Source of the DNA: Chlamydoabsidia padenii
Taxonomy: Eukaryota; Mucoromycota; Mucoromycetes; Mucorales; Cunninghamellaceae
Assembly (NCBI GenBank): GCA_025330725.1
Contig: JAIWND010000035.1
Coordinates: 218,065 to 282,064 of the forward strand
Length of the DNA stretch: 64,000 nt
Reading direction: 5' to 3'
Both the position numbers and the translations under genes were made by a program. The notes beneath the pieces are model-generated. The model was not told the origin of the DNA, did no database searches, and saw only the letters and a list, made by a program, of their open reading frames with translations. The number at the start of each line of letters is the position of its first letter. The stretch's first letter is position 1. Below are positions 45,716 through 56,474 of this stretch, in pieces.

Positions 45716-46861
45716 ATGTTCACCAGAAGATTCTTCACAAGACTGTCTTTAAATCAACCACATAAAAGAAGACTCTTGCTTCGCTGTCTGCTATATAGTC
45801 TGTTGGTCGCCACTATTATCGGATACTCGATCTATACTATCGACTGGAACTTTCATATCAGCATAAAGTCCTGGCTAATACGAGGCAGTGACACCATTAC
45901 ACCAAACTCATTATCACTCTCCACTTCCTCGTGCTTCCAGGCTCCTTACACCACTCAACTCAAGCACTCTCCTCCTCTAACACCTGGCATTCCTCTGATA
46001 CGACTGGACCAATGTCTTGGGTTTGCAAACACAATCACCGACGATTCTCAACAACAAGATGTTTGGTTTCATACCTACTGGATACCTTCTTCTGGCACTG
46101 GTATGGGCGACGATAATGATGCTCAACTCCTATCGATGCTACGATCCTTTTCAGCGACTCAATCTGACCATTCGAAAATGACGATCTGGGTGCAGGACCC
46201 ACACCAAGAAACCCTGTTGACAACCTCCTCAGCTTGGCACTTTGCAAAAGAGCATATGGAACAACAGAAAAAGCAGCAGGTGACGACTAGGATATGGACA
46301 AGTGTGATGATGGGCAACAAGGTACAGCATAACATGGATTACATTGGTATGCTGATTCTTCAACAGTACGGTGGTGTGTGGTTCCATCCTTCCATCCTAT
46401 TCATGCGTAACTGGTCATCACTCTTGGGCAAACGGGAATGGATGACACAACATGATTGCCAAGCAACTCATACTGGTAGCAACTCACTCCTCAATCCTGA
46501 TGGACAACTGATGCATTTTTTTGCAAATTCTTCCTTATTGTGCCACCTGATTGATACCGCCACAACTAGTAGGATTGATCTGGGAAGGGTGTACCGAAAC
46601 GTTTACCGCGATCTAATGAAGCATGGTATTCGTCCCTGGTCTATACTTCCTTGGTGTTTAATGAATTCTGTCGATGGATGTTCCACTAACGATGGTTTGC
46701 AACTTTTCAAGAAACCAAAGGGTAGAATGGTCGATAAGGTGCTTCAAGATCATGGTGCTGGTATATTTGCTCTTCAATACGATGTGGATCAATGGATTAC
46801 TGACTCGGAAAACTTGATGGGCAAGTTGATTCAATCTCACCAAACAATAACTGGCTGGTGA
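45716..46861 (+). CDS. Type II membrane glycosyltransferase-like protein
   Basis: A single exon of 381 aa starting at the first ATG (MFTRRFFTRLSL). One membrane anchor at about residues 22-42 (LLLRCLLYSLLVATIIGYSI) follows a basic cytosolic tail, the classic Golgi type II arrangement. The lumenal part includes DVWFHTYWIPSSGTGMGDDN, KMTIWVQDP and DYIGMLILQQYGGVWFHPSI. The last stretch resembles the GT32/sugar-binding-DXD region (YxxLxxYGGxYxDxD), but the two aspartates are replaced here (HPS). Metal-dependent activity is therefore doubtful, or the true DXD lies elsewhere. Target sugar unknown. Intronless, unlike most neighbours. Confidence 0.7.
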   Translation: MFTRRFFTRLSLNQPHKRRLLLRCLLYSLLVATIIGYSIYTIDWNFHISIKSWLIRGSDTITPNSLSLSTSSCFQAPYTTQLKHSPPLTPGIPLIRLDQCLGFANTITDDSQQQDVWFHTYWIPSSGTGMGDDNDAQLLSMLRSFSATQSDHSKMTIWVQDPHQETLLTTSSAWHFAKEHMEQQKKQQVTTRIWTSVMMGNKVQHNMDYIGMLILQQYGGVWFHPSILFMRNWSSLLGKREWMTQHDCQATHTGSNSLLNPDGQLMHFFANSSLLCHLIDTATTSRIDLGRVYRNVYRDLMKHGIRPWSILPWCLMNSVDGCSTNDGLQLFKKPKGRMVDKVLQDHGAGIFALQYDVDQWITDSENLMGKLIQSHQTITGW

Positions 46862-47532
46862 ACCTGGATCTTACTCTTACTCTTAGTTTTACTCTGCCCC
46901 CCTCCCCTAGTGATAGATTATATACTTGCTACATATTATTGCTATATATTATACCATATTACTTTTATTTATATGTTGTTGTACATTCTTTTTGAACAAA
47001 CTAATAAAAAACTCCTTATCCTACATCTCTGTCTAACAAAAAAGGGTCGGAATTTGAATATCATGTCCCTTTTTTTGCATGAAAACATGATTGTAGAGGT
47101 CGGTGCGAATGCTCATCCTTTATAACTCGGTTTATATGGGACTATATGATAATAGTAAAACAACATATCAGTTGAGTATGTCGGCTGTATCTATTTGAAC
47201 CAGAGGAGTGGGACAAGCACTTGCGGGGAAAGAAAACAGCTCATTAAGAATAAGGATATGTTACTGGTATCAATATGAAGATAATTTTAAAACTTGAGCT
47301 GTACTTGTATTCATAACATGTATGTATGTATACTGAGTGGCAAGGGACAGTTTTGTTATAAAGCCTTTGGTGGGTGCAAGTGCTTGATCGTGCACTCGGT
47401 GACGGGGTTTGAAAAAAGTAGTGGCTTTCAAACTGGTCAGGAAGGGAAAAAAAAAAAAAGGTTTTGATCGCTTCTCTTTCCACTCCCACGCCCTCCTTTT
47501 TTTATTTTAACAAACCAATTATTTTAAACAAA
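46862..47532. other. Spacer upstream of HPRT gene
   Basis: No coding frame. CCCG elements at 47046-47058 (TCGGAATTTGAAT, orphan, about 480 bp upstream) and 47402-47414. Confidence 0.5.
47402..47414 (-). promoter_or_regulatory. CCCG promoter element upstream of HPRT gene
   Basis: ACGGGGTTTGAAA, about 120 bp before the ATG at 47533. Confidence 0.45.
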
Positions 47533-48521
47533 ATGAATCCTTCTCAGTGGATTGATGTCACAGTTGACAAGAACCATTACTCTCTTGATCATTTTGTTAT
47601 TCCCCAGCACTATGAAAAGGATTTGTCCAGCATCCTGATTCCTCACGGTGTTATCATGGTAAAAGATAAAAGAAACTTCTTATGGGGTCGTAGGACCAGA
47701 ATACTCACCTTTTAATTCTTTATCATACTGTTATAGGATCGTGTCCAAAAGTTGGCTCGTCTTATTGTAGAACAAAACGATGGACCTTTAGGTAAGTAAT
47801 ACTAGGACAAGATTAATGATAGTGGGGAGGAGGGAGGAGGGTAACTCAATCTTCTTCTTCTTATCTAGTTGTATGCTGTGTGCTTAAAGGTGGTTACCAA
47901 TACGCATCCGATTTGGTCAACTGTATCAAGAAACTCACCACTGTCACAGGTCAAACTATTCCTATCAGTTTGGAATTCATCCGGGTCAAATCTTATCAAA
48001 ACGATCAATCTATTGGTGTCAATATCTCTCTGACTGAAAACGAACTAAAGGAATTTGAAGGAAAGGTAAGGAATTATTTGTCCTCATGATTCAGTACCCT
48101 TCTCACCTCTATTTTTTTTTTTTTTTTTTTTTTTTTTGTTGGTATATAGAACATTCTGATTGTTGAAGATATCATTGATACTGGTAAGACAATGGTTGCC
48201 TTATTGGAACGTCTTCAAACATACAAGCCCAAGACCACCAAAGTTACCAGTTTATTGATCAAGAAAACCGATAGAAGCAATGGTTATATTCCTCATTATG
48301 TTGGCTTTGCTATTCCCGATGCCTTTGTGGTTGGTTATGCTTTAGATTACAATGAACACTTCCGTGATCTTGATCATATCTGTGTAATTAGCGTAAGTAC
48401 TTTATATAAATGAATGAAATGAATCTGATATTGACTATAATAATGTTACTTTTCTTTCTCTCGGGGGGGTTGGTGGTATTGGTGTATATAGGAACACGGC
48501 AAAAAGGCTTACGCTGTATAG
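47533..48521 (+). CDS. Hypoxanthine-guanine phosphoribosyltransferase
   Basis: Five exons (47533-47658, 47737-47791, 47869-48065, 48150-48392, 48492-48521) give 216 aa, near human HPRT1 size. It salvages hypoxanthine and guanine to IMP and GMP using PRPP in the cytosol. Signature pieces are [36 protein letters not shown], the PRPP-binding [30 protein letters not shown] and the substrate loop [19 protein letters not shown], followed by [11 protein letters not shown]. The family is closer to animal HPRT than to yeast Hpt1. The last exon is only 30 nt and encodes EHGKKAYAV. Confidence 0.96.
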
Positions 48522-48800
48522 ATATTGATTTATAGTTTATATGTTATGATGATGGGTGTTTTTGTTTGTTATTTAAATAAAATCTTCTTTACTTGGACTA
48601 TATGTGTAATGTTGGGACAAGAAAACGTGGGTAGGGGATGATGTTGTACCTGTGTATACACTCAAGGTGGATGGAATACGTCACACATGGTGGTGGTGGT
48701 ATGGGAAAAGGTTATTTTGACCAGCAAATGGAATGGTATACTTTATTGATTATAATGGGGGTCTAGTGAGATGTTTTTGCCTAAAAGTGGCTGTGCCTAG

Positions 48801-49592
48801 TCATAAAAAATATAATGGGCCCTGCAATAAAGGCATCTCGGAATGGATATCTCCAGGTAGAACAGTATTGATATTAAAGCAGGAAGGATAGGATGCCATA
48901 AATAAAAGTGTTGTATCTGTAAATGCATACCAGTCGTCAAAGATAGGATTACATACGAGCGCTTGGGGATCGACCGCAGGAAAATGTCGGGATTCGAAAT
49001 GCGGCGGGGTTTCACAATTGCATAATCGGTGGTTACTTTCTGACCAGGAGCCTTCGTTGAGGGAGGCGGGGGTACTGTATGCTGATGATGATGATGACCA
49101 AGTTGATTCATAACCGGTATCTTCTTTTCTTTCTTCACTGTCACCTAACCATTTTTTTAAAATCTCATTTTGTGCTTTGGATTTCTGACGTCGGATGCTG
49201 GGATCTTCCTTCCGGCGGTAAGGTCTAACTTTACGTTCTGACTTTTTGACAGGTCTATATTTATATCCCGGATGTCTATAATGGGAAACAACACAGACAA
49301 ATGAGCGATTATTAATTGACAAAAAAAAAAAAAGTCTTGGATTTTTTTTTTTTTTTTACCTTTGTTTATGATCTTCTTTGGCTTTGGCAGCCATAGCATA
49401 ATAAGGGGCCTTTTCGGCTTCGGATGATTCTTTCCACCATTTAGATATCACTTTTGATATGTCTCGATGATTCAAGCCAGGTGATTGTGATACCACTTGA
49501 GGATATTTATCCAAACGGAATGCCATAAAGCAATTGATGGGTCGAGGGACTTTTTGATTTTTAGGGGCAGTGGCGGGATTTAAATTTTGCAT
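48801..49592 (-). CDS. HMG-box (MATA/SOX-type) DNA-binding protein
   Basis: Two exons (49592-49360, 49275-48801) give about 235 aa. The HMG box spans residues about 16-85: VPRPINCFMAFRLDKYPQVV, LNHRDISKVISKWWKESSEA and EKAPYYAMAAKAKEDHKQRH, followed by PGYKYRPVKKSERKVRPYRR. This is the sequence-specific MAT-HMG/SOX type, the class that includes mating-type regulators. The remaining ~120 residues are Ser-rich with no known domain. Mucoralean sex loci (sexM/sexP) lie between a sugar-phosphate transporter gene and an RNA helicase gene; those neighbours are absent here, so this is probably a different HMG factor. The C-terminal frame could hide another small intron. A CCCG element overlaps codons 3-7. 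Confidence 0.85.
49573..49586 (-). promoter_or_regulatory. CCCG element inside the 5' coding end of the HMG gene
   Basis: TTTAAATCCCGCCA on the minus strand, a strong copy placed just after the assumed ATG rather than upstream. The gene start or transcript start may therefore be different from the model, or the match is a coding coincidence. Confidence 0.3.
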
Positions 49593-51468
49593 TGGGAGAG
49601 TGTCAAACAAAAAAAAAAATGAATGTCAAACTTGGGAGTTTATATATTCGTTGTCTTCATATCCCTCCCTTTCCCGAAAAGCTCTGGCGAAGGGCGCACA
49701 TGAATGTAGGAGTCTGAAAACCGAGTGAATGGTTTGTATTCAGAAGATCAAATGTATCAATTTGTATTTGTGCGCTGCATGAAAGGTTTGTATAGGATAA
49801 GGTTTCAAGCGTAGTCCATGTAAACAAAAAGGTAACAAAGAACAAATTACCATACTTCTAGATGAGCTTACACTGACCAACCTTCTTTTCTATACCATAA
49901 AAGCAAAGACAAACAAAAAAATAAGCTCGCTGGAAAGCATGATCGGCCAACCAATCAGATTGTTCATGCATACTTTTCCGGCCTTATACCTTATTTGGTC
50001 AAACTCCGCCAAACAAACTTGCTACAGCTCCTTCTTTTCACATTGGTTAACGAATTACAGTGATATGTTATATATTTTATACTGTGAGTATCGATTTGGG
50101 CTATATTAGTTTGAAAGAAAAAAACAAAGGGAAATCTGTCAAGTTACTGACAAGTAGGAGCGGGAGTTCAACTTTTTTTTTTTTCTTTTTGGAAGGGCAC
50201 GGACTAAACTCAAATCATCCGGATCAAGCCATATGCGTTGCTACCCAGCCTTCTTCCAGGAAAAAAAAAAATAAGCGCAAACATGCGTTCAAATCAGCAA
50301 AACTACACGCTCGGAACTGAACAATATCTTGATCTCACAAAATGAAAAACGTGGCCATGTACAATGTCCCTTGCCCCTCCCCCCCTTTTTTTTTCTCCAG
50401 TGATGCGCCTTTCATTGTCTCGATCGGAGATATGGTGCTTCAGAGTGGTCCATGTGTGTTTATCAGGGGGATGAAAGACTCTCCCTTCAACAATGTAGAC
50501 CAAGAAGCACATTTTCGGTGATTATCTTTTTTTTTTTCCCTTTTGTGTCAAGAAAAGTGATTATTTTATTGTCAGCATACCAATCTGTACAAGTTTGATA
50601 TTGGTTTCAGGAGATAATCAAGAGTTTGAGAAGTCGAGCGGTTACACCACAAAAGCGTTTTCAAGTCGGATCTAACTATTCGGGAAACAATGCAAGCATG
50701 AATAAATTTGAATAGCCGACTGAATGTTCGAGGCTTGAAATTGTTCGTTTCGCGAAAACTGGAGATCGATTAGTGTGACGAATGATCCGTGGTGTTTTTT
50801 TCCCTCTTGATTGTCCCTGTTCTCTCTTGTAAAATCTTCAAGTAAGGGGGGATGAAGGCCCACCCCCTCTTTCACATAGGAAACTGTAACTGAAGTATAA
50901 TCCATCCTATGTATTTACTACTCTTTAAAGCATGCATGAAAACTTCATATCTATTCGGACTTCACATACATGTCTTAATCAGAACGCATGATCTTCATTC
51001 CCTCGGTGCAGCACGCATCAAAGGAAGGCGAAAATGCCAGTAATTCAAACAGCGACTTTGAAGGCGATACAAAAGTCTTGCTGTTGCACAAACTGGACAT
51101 TCCAAACATACAATAAAGGTAGTCAAAAGGTAAGCTTCGAACCATACTAGCTAATAATGCTTCATACCCTTGAGCCAGTTATTTTTAAAGATGTTTGCAT
51201 GGTATTCGATTTCAAATCCCGGCCTGGCTCATTTATTTCATTTTCCTTTTTTTTTTTTTTTTGTTTGATTTCTCGCTCCTGTCCTTCCCTTTTACTAATG
51301 GACTTTTTTTAGATACCTTATTTTCCACCATTACTCCCCTCATTTATTATTTTAACCAGCTCCTCCATTCCTTCATTCGTTAAATTACACTCTCCACTCC
51401 ATCCAGTATTCTATTTATATATCCCCTTTGCCATCTCCTTTTATTAAAACTGCCACAACACAACAACA
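49593..51468. other. Long spacer upstream of Rho-GEF-like gene
   Basis: About 1.9 kb without a supported gene. Short open frames (for example a 59-codon ATG frame starting at 50341) have no splice signals or recognisable domains. A good promoter element lies at 51210-51224, 250 bp before the next ATG, and a loose one (GCGGGAGTTCAAC) near 50160. Confidence 0.45.
51210..51224 (+). promoter_or_regulatory. CCCG element upstream of Rho-GEF-like gene
   Basis: TTTCAAATCCCGGCC, identical to the copy at 11072, 250 bp before the ATG. Confidence 0.45.
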
Positions 51469-54400
51469 ATGACTTGTACTAATCTTGTACTATTCACTAC
51501 TATTGTGGATAAACAACAACAACAACAGTCAAAACAACAGCTTTTATCTATTGAAAAGCAATATATAGATCTTTTACAACTTGTGGACAAGGTAAGGAAT
51601 GGTGGACCCCTTTTTTAACAATGTTTACTAATCAGCTCTTTTTTTTGGTTTTCAGAAATTGAAAGGAAAGGAAAAGTATACGCCATTCAAGGACTGGTTA
51701 TCTGCTGCAAAAGTACTTGAAAAGATCCATCAAGAATTATGTAGTGTAAGTTATCTTGCAACATAAAAAAAAAAGGTACATAAATGTCATTAACACGCTT
51801 TTTATTTTTAGAAACTGGACACTTCAAGTCAAGAAGACTGTATTGTGGATATTATGATAGAATGGGTAAAATACAAGGAGTTTATCAAAAAAAAAAAAAA
51901 GGGGGAAGGGGAGAGGGCGAAGGCAACTGCTATAGATGTCTCAAAGGAGTAGCAAAAAAGGGATATCAAAAGAAAAAAAGAAACAGCAGCTCACAACTAT
52001 TTCTTCTTTTAATAGGGTAAAACTATAGAAGCACCATATGTCAATTACATTCAAGCATACACTTCTGTCTATATTCAATATGAAACATTACTTTATAAAT
52101 CAATCAAAACCGTCATCAAGGTAACGAAATTTATCCCGGAAATCAAAAACCTAAAGGCTAGATCTTTTGTTTAATAACCCCTTTTGTCTAACATCCTCCT
52201 TTATATATATATAACATATATATACTATATTTGACCCAATCAATAGGCTTTACCAACAACATCACCCTTTTATTCCATTGATGGTTTATTGGCTGCACCT
52301 TTTAATCAGTTGGAATTATACAAGTCTATTTATCAGGTAAGTTTATCGTAAACCCTAAAAAAGATAAAAAACAAATATTTGATTCTTACTTCTCTTTCTT
52401 TCCTCTCTTTCTCTCTTTTTTTTTTTTTTTTATCCCTAGACTTTATTGAACTCTTCTAATTCAACTAATCAACAACTACAACAAGACGCTCTCAAGCAAC
52501 TTATACAAGCCATTAATACACCACTCCAACTACAACAACAACTTCCACACATGGTTGATTCCTCTTCCTCTAATGACCTGCAGGCTTTCCAAAAGTTTGT
52601 CGACTGTGACCATGTAATTGACCTGTTTACAAAGAATCATATGGTAAGAAATCAAATTATATCATAAAAGAGGGGATTGGGAGGGGGGAGGGACCATTGA
52701 AGCTGATACGCAAAGAAAAGAAAAAAAAAAAAAAGGAGCACTGGTATGGAAAGGGGTGTCCAACTCTAATTACTCACTATCATTATCTTGTTGTAGGATT
52801 ATCAATTACGATCAAGACCAGGACGAATTCTATTACAAGATGACTTTTTACTATTGGCTGACAACAATGATCAACCTGCACTTCGTATTCATATGGTGTT
52901 GACGACTGATATCCTTATGATTTGCAAACAAATGGTGGAATCTACGGGGCGCTATGATTTACTTTATCCTCCTTTGGCTGTTAATGATATATCTGTACAA
53001 CCTCTCATGTTGGATCGTGAACTTATTGGTGAATACACCTTGGAATTTACGGTGCTCAACAAAAATTTGATTGTCCGTGCCGAATCCCGGGAAGTACGAA
53101 ATGCTTGGACTGGTATGCCTTTAAACACAACTGCAAAAAATGCTATCAAGACGAGGATATCTCTTACAAATGTGGTGCGTGAAGCTGGAAACTACAATGA
53201 CAACAAAAAGGTCGGTGGAACAATACCTTTGGACTCGACTGTCGACAATAGAAAGTCAAATCTTTCTGCTCTTTATGGAAACACCGATATTTCACCAGCA
53301 GAATCATCATCAGAAGACGACGACGACGACGACGATGATGATGATGATGACTCGGATGATTCGGATGGATCCACTGCATCAACCCCTAATTCTGGTCAGC
53401 ATCAACATTCTTCGGTAAACAATAAATCTCTTCCTTCAGCACCATCTACACCAAAGAAGGGCAATATGGCACCACCTCCCAAGGATTTGACCACACCAAT
53501 GATCAACGTTTCCTTACATGATGACAATTACGTTAATGGTCATCATCCTTCTGGACCCAAGGATCACCAAAATAGCAAACAACAACCACGTGGTCCAACT
53601 CCTCGTGCTCCTTTGCCTAATTCTACTTACACCTCAACAACTGCACAAATGGATTCAAAGTCTCGATCGGCAGCCAATCGTAATCGACAAAATGGATCAT
53701 CATCACCAAGCCCTCGTCCTCAAATGGCTGCATCTACTCAACCACCTATGATGATGATGATGCAGAGACCACCACAACAACAACAACACCAGATGCATCA
53801 TCCTCAACTCTCAAAGCAACTTCCATCGCCATCACCTTCTTCTTCTTCTTCACGACAATATCAACATCGCAGTACTTCTCATGGTATGAATGGAATGCAA
53901 CCACACCCTTCACAACATAATGCTTCTAATAGACCACGAATGATGGGATCACCTCAACCTCAACCATCAAGTAGACCCAATACTTCTTCCCATCAACGTC
54001 CACCACCACCACCAACACATCATCAAATTCAACAACGTCCACCTTATATTCACCACTCTCAACAGCGACCTCCACAAAACCATATGCCTCAACAAAGGTT
54101 TCCTCAGCAGCATCAACAGCGATCTTCTCAATATCATCAGCAACCTCAACAACGTCCTCCTCATCACCATCAAGGCCAGCAACGATCTTCTCAGCATCAT
54201 TCATCTCAACAAAGACCTCCCCAACAGAGATCACAGCAACAAAGACCTCCTCCACATCATCAACGACCACCTTCACACTTTCAGCAGCAACAACAACAGC
54301 AACAACGACCTCCTCCTCCACAGCATCATCATATTAATGCACAATCACCTGCTCCAGTACCAACAGGTGTTTCCAAGCCGTTACCTCAAACGTCTACTGG

Positions 54401-55842
54401 TGCACTCACTTCTTCCACTGCACCAGCAGTGGTTGCTAAAACTGATCTGAATGCTTCTCTGCAACGACCCATGCCACCAACTCCTCCACCTCAAAAAAGT
54501 CAATTTGCACCATCATCTTCGACTTCATCTTCTTTATCATCATCATCATCAACACTACCAGCTAGTCAAGAAAACACATCTCAATCTCAATTGTCACTTG
54601 GATCACCTAATGTTGCTGGTCAAGAATACTTTGGATCTTCTTTGCATTTGTCAACTGAAGAATTGGCTACTCCTCCTCGAAGTGTATGTATTGGCATAAT
54701 CATCAGAAAGCTTTTGGAAAGCTTGTGACTAACTCCATTTTCACTCTCTCTCTCTTTTTATTTTTATTTTTTAGCCAAATCCGTATAACAATCAAACAAA
54801 TGGCATACGGCAGGTTTTGTTTAGAAACGAACAATGCGAAGTATTCAGATGGAACGATGAATCATGGTATGCGGTGGATGGACAATGCTTACTTGAAGTA
54901 CGACAAACATTTACAAATCGATCATGTGTTGCCATACGTGTCCAAACAACCGGTGAACTCTATCTAAATGCTTGGGTGCTTCCTCAAACTCAAATCCGAC
55001 TGGCTTCTCCGACTGATGTTAGTCTTGGCTTGATCATGGGCTCTCAACAAGAAACCTACTTGGTGCATTTTGAACAATCGACCGACGCAACGGAACTCAA
55101 TCAAGTACTACAAAAAATGCATCATGCGGCTGTTGTGGCATCTCGACAACCTAACGATGGTCAACGTACTTTGCGTGGCGAACCTCCTACTGAAATGATG
55201 ACGGGAATGCAATTGGACGATAATAACAATGGCGACGACGATGATGACGACGACCAAGATGGTGATGCAATGATGACAACAACTCAAGGATCAACCATAT
55301 CGGCAACAGGAATGAATGGAAACCGTCGAACATTAACCAGGGGCAGTTCTTTAATGCAATCTGGACAAGAACCGTCTGCCATTCCTCAGACTTTACAACC
55401 CGCGATGCAATGCAAATGTAAACTTTTTGTCCAAAACGAGCATTCGAATTGGAGTAGCTTTGGTAGTGTCCAACTGGTAGTGTCTCTACAAGTACCTAGT
55501 CGGCGGATGCATATTCAAATTGACCATGACAAGAAACGTGGATTCAGCAAAATCATTCCTAGCGGCAACACATCACCTTCTGGTAACCCCTCATCACCAG
55601 TATCATCACCAAATAGCGACGACGCAGTTGCAACAACAACAACTTCGGCAAGTACTCTGGTGAGTGCTACGGTATACAGCAACAATGTAGAACGACTTGG
55701 ATCCAAACGTATTTCCTTCTTATTGGTCAATGAACAAGAACGAACATCAAGTATGGTTTACATGGTCCAACTACGGGAAGAGGAATCCGGCAACACCTTA
55801 TACGACTATCTGAAAATCAAAAACTCACAAAATGGATGGTAG
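51469..55842 (+). CDS. Rho-GEF-like protein: DH-like, PH, long disordered linker, second PH-like domain
   Basis: Eight exons (51469-51591, 51656-51745, 51812-51865, 52016-52120, 52247-52336, 52440-52643, 52797-54683, 54775-55842), all in phase 0, give about 1206 aa. Residues about 1-220 look like a diverged Dbl-homology fold: LLSIEKQYIDLLQLVDKK, IEAPYVNYIQAYTSVYIQYE, PFNQLELYKSIYQTLL and an extra Gln-rich insert. A PH-like domain (about 225-330) follows, with GRILLQDDFLLL and MVLTTDILMICKQMV. Residues about 365-850 are acidic, then Gln/Pro/His-rich and disordered. The C-terminal ~100-residue unit (QCEVFRWNDESWYAVDGQCL, GELYLNAWVLPQTQIRL, YLVHFEQ) resembles RanBD/WH1 PH-like folds. Regulation of a Rho or Ran-like GTPase in polarised growth is inferred. 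Confidence 0.7.
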
Positions 55843-56474
55843 ACAATCAATCCATATCCCTTCCCCTCGTTTTATAGTTGGTCAAAACAAACCTCTTTGC
55901 ATTCCTTTTATGTCAGCCTGCCATTCTTTAGTTTATTTACCTCCCCCTATCCCTTCATTATCCAATTGTATCTTCAATGCATTTTACACATGTATACATC
56001 ACTCCACCATTCATGCTTTTAGTAATACATTCCCTCATCCCATTTACGTTTTTTTTGTTTTACTCCCAACACATTTACCAGCTTAATACTTCAAATAAAC
56101 TTGACACACATTTTTATATATATCTTGTCTTATCTTGTCTTCATTTGGGTTGGGTCAGGGGTTTAAAGTATTGAATTATGCGTGTGGGTATGTCAAATAA
56201 GGGTTGTGCTTTACTTGCGTGTGGAAAGCGGGATTTTAAACATCACTGTAGGATGATGATGGTATCTACTGCATATGCCAAAATTAGATTTCCTATTAAA
56301 GACAAAAGTGGGGCAAATGCGCATAAACCAAGTGGACAAAAAAGGCTGAAAGCCATGGTTTTTATTATCAACAGATAGCTATACTAGTATTAAACAATAA
56401 TGACCCAAGGTATATAGTATACGGTTACATATATAAACACACATCCTTTTCCTATTTTTTTTTTCTATTCTATT
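55843..56474. other. Convergent spacer between Rho-GEF-like gene and GCN20
   Basis: No gene recognised. Contains an orphan element AAGCGGGATTTTAAAC near 56228-56240, which is unexpected between two 3' ends. Confidence 0.45.
56228..56240 (-). promoter_or_regulatory. Orphan CCCG element in a convergent spacer
   Basis: GCGGGATTTTAAA, a good copy with no start codon of a recognised gene nearby. Confidence 0.35.

Noticed and set aside
50341..50520. 59-codon ATG frame in the long spacer before the Rho-GEF-like gene
   Set aside because: No splice signals, no domain and only a loose promoter element nearby; length is within chance.
53926..54321. 131-codon Val/Glu-rich frame antisense to the Rho-GEF-like gene
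   Set aside because: Made only of antisense CAA/CCA repeats.
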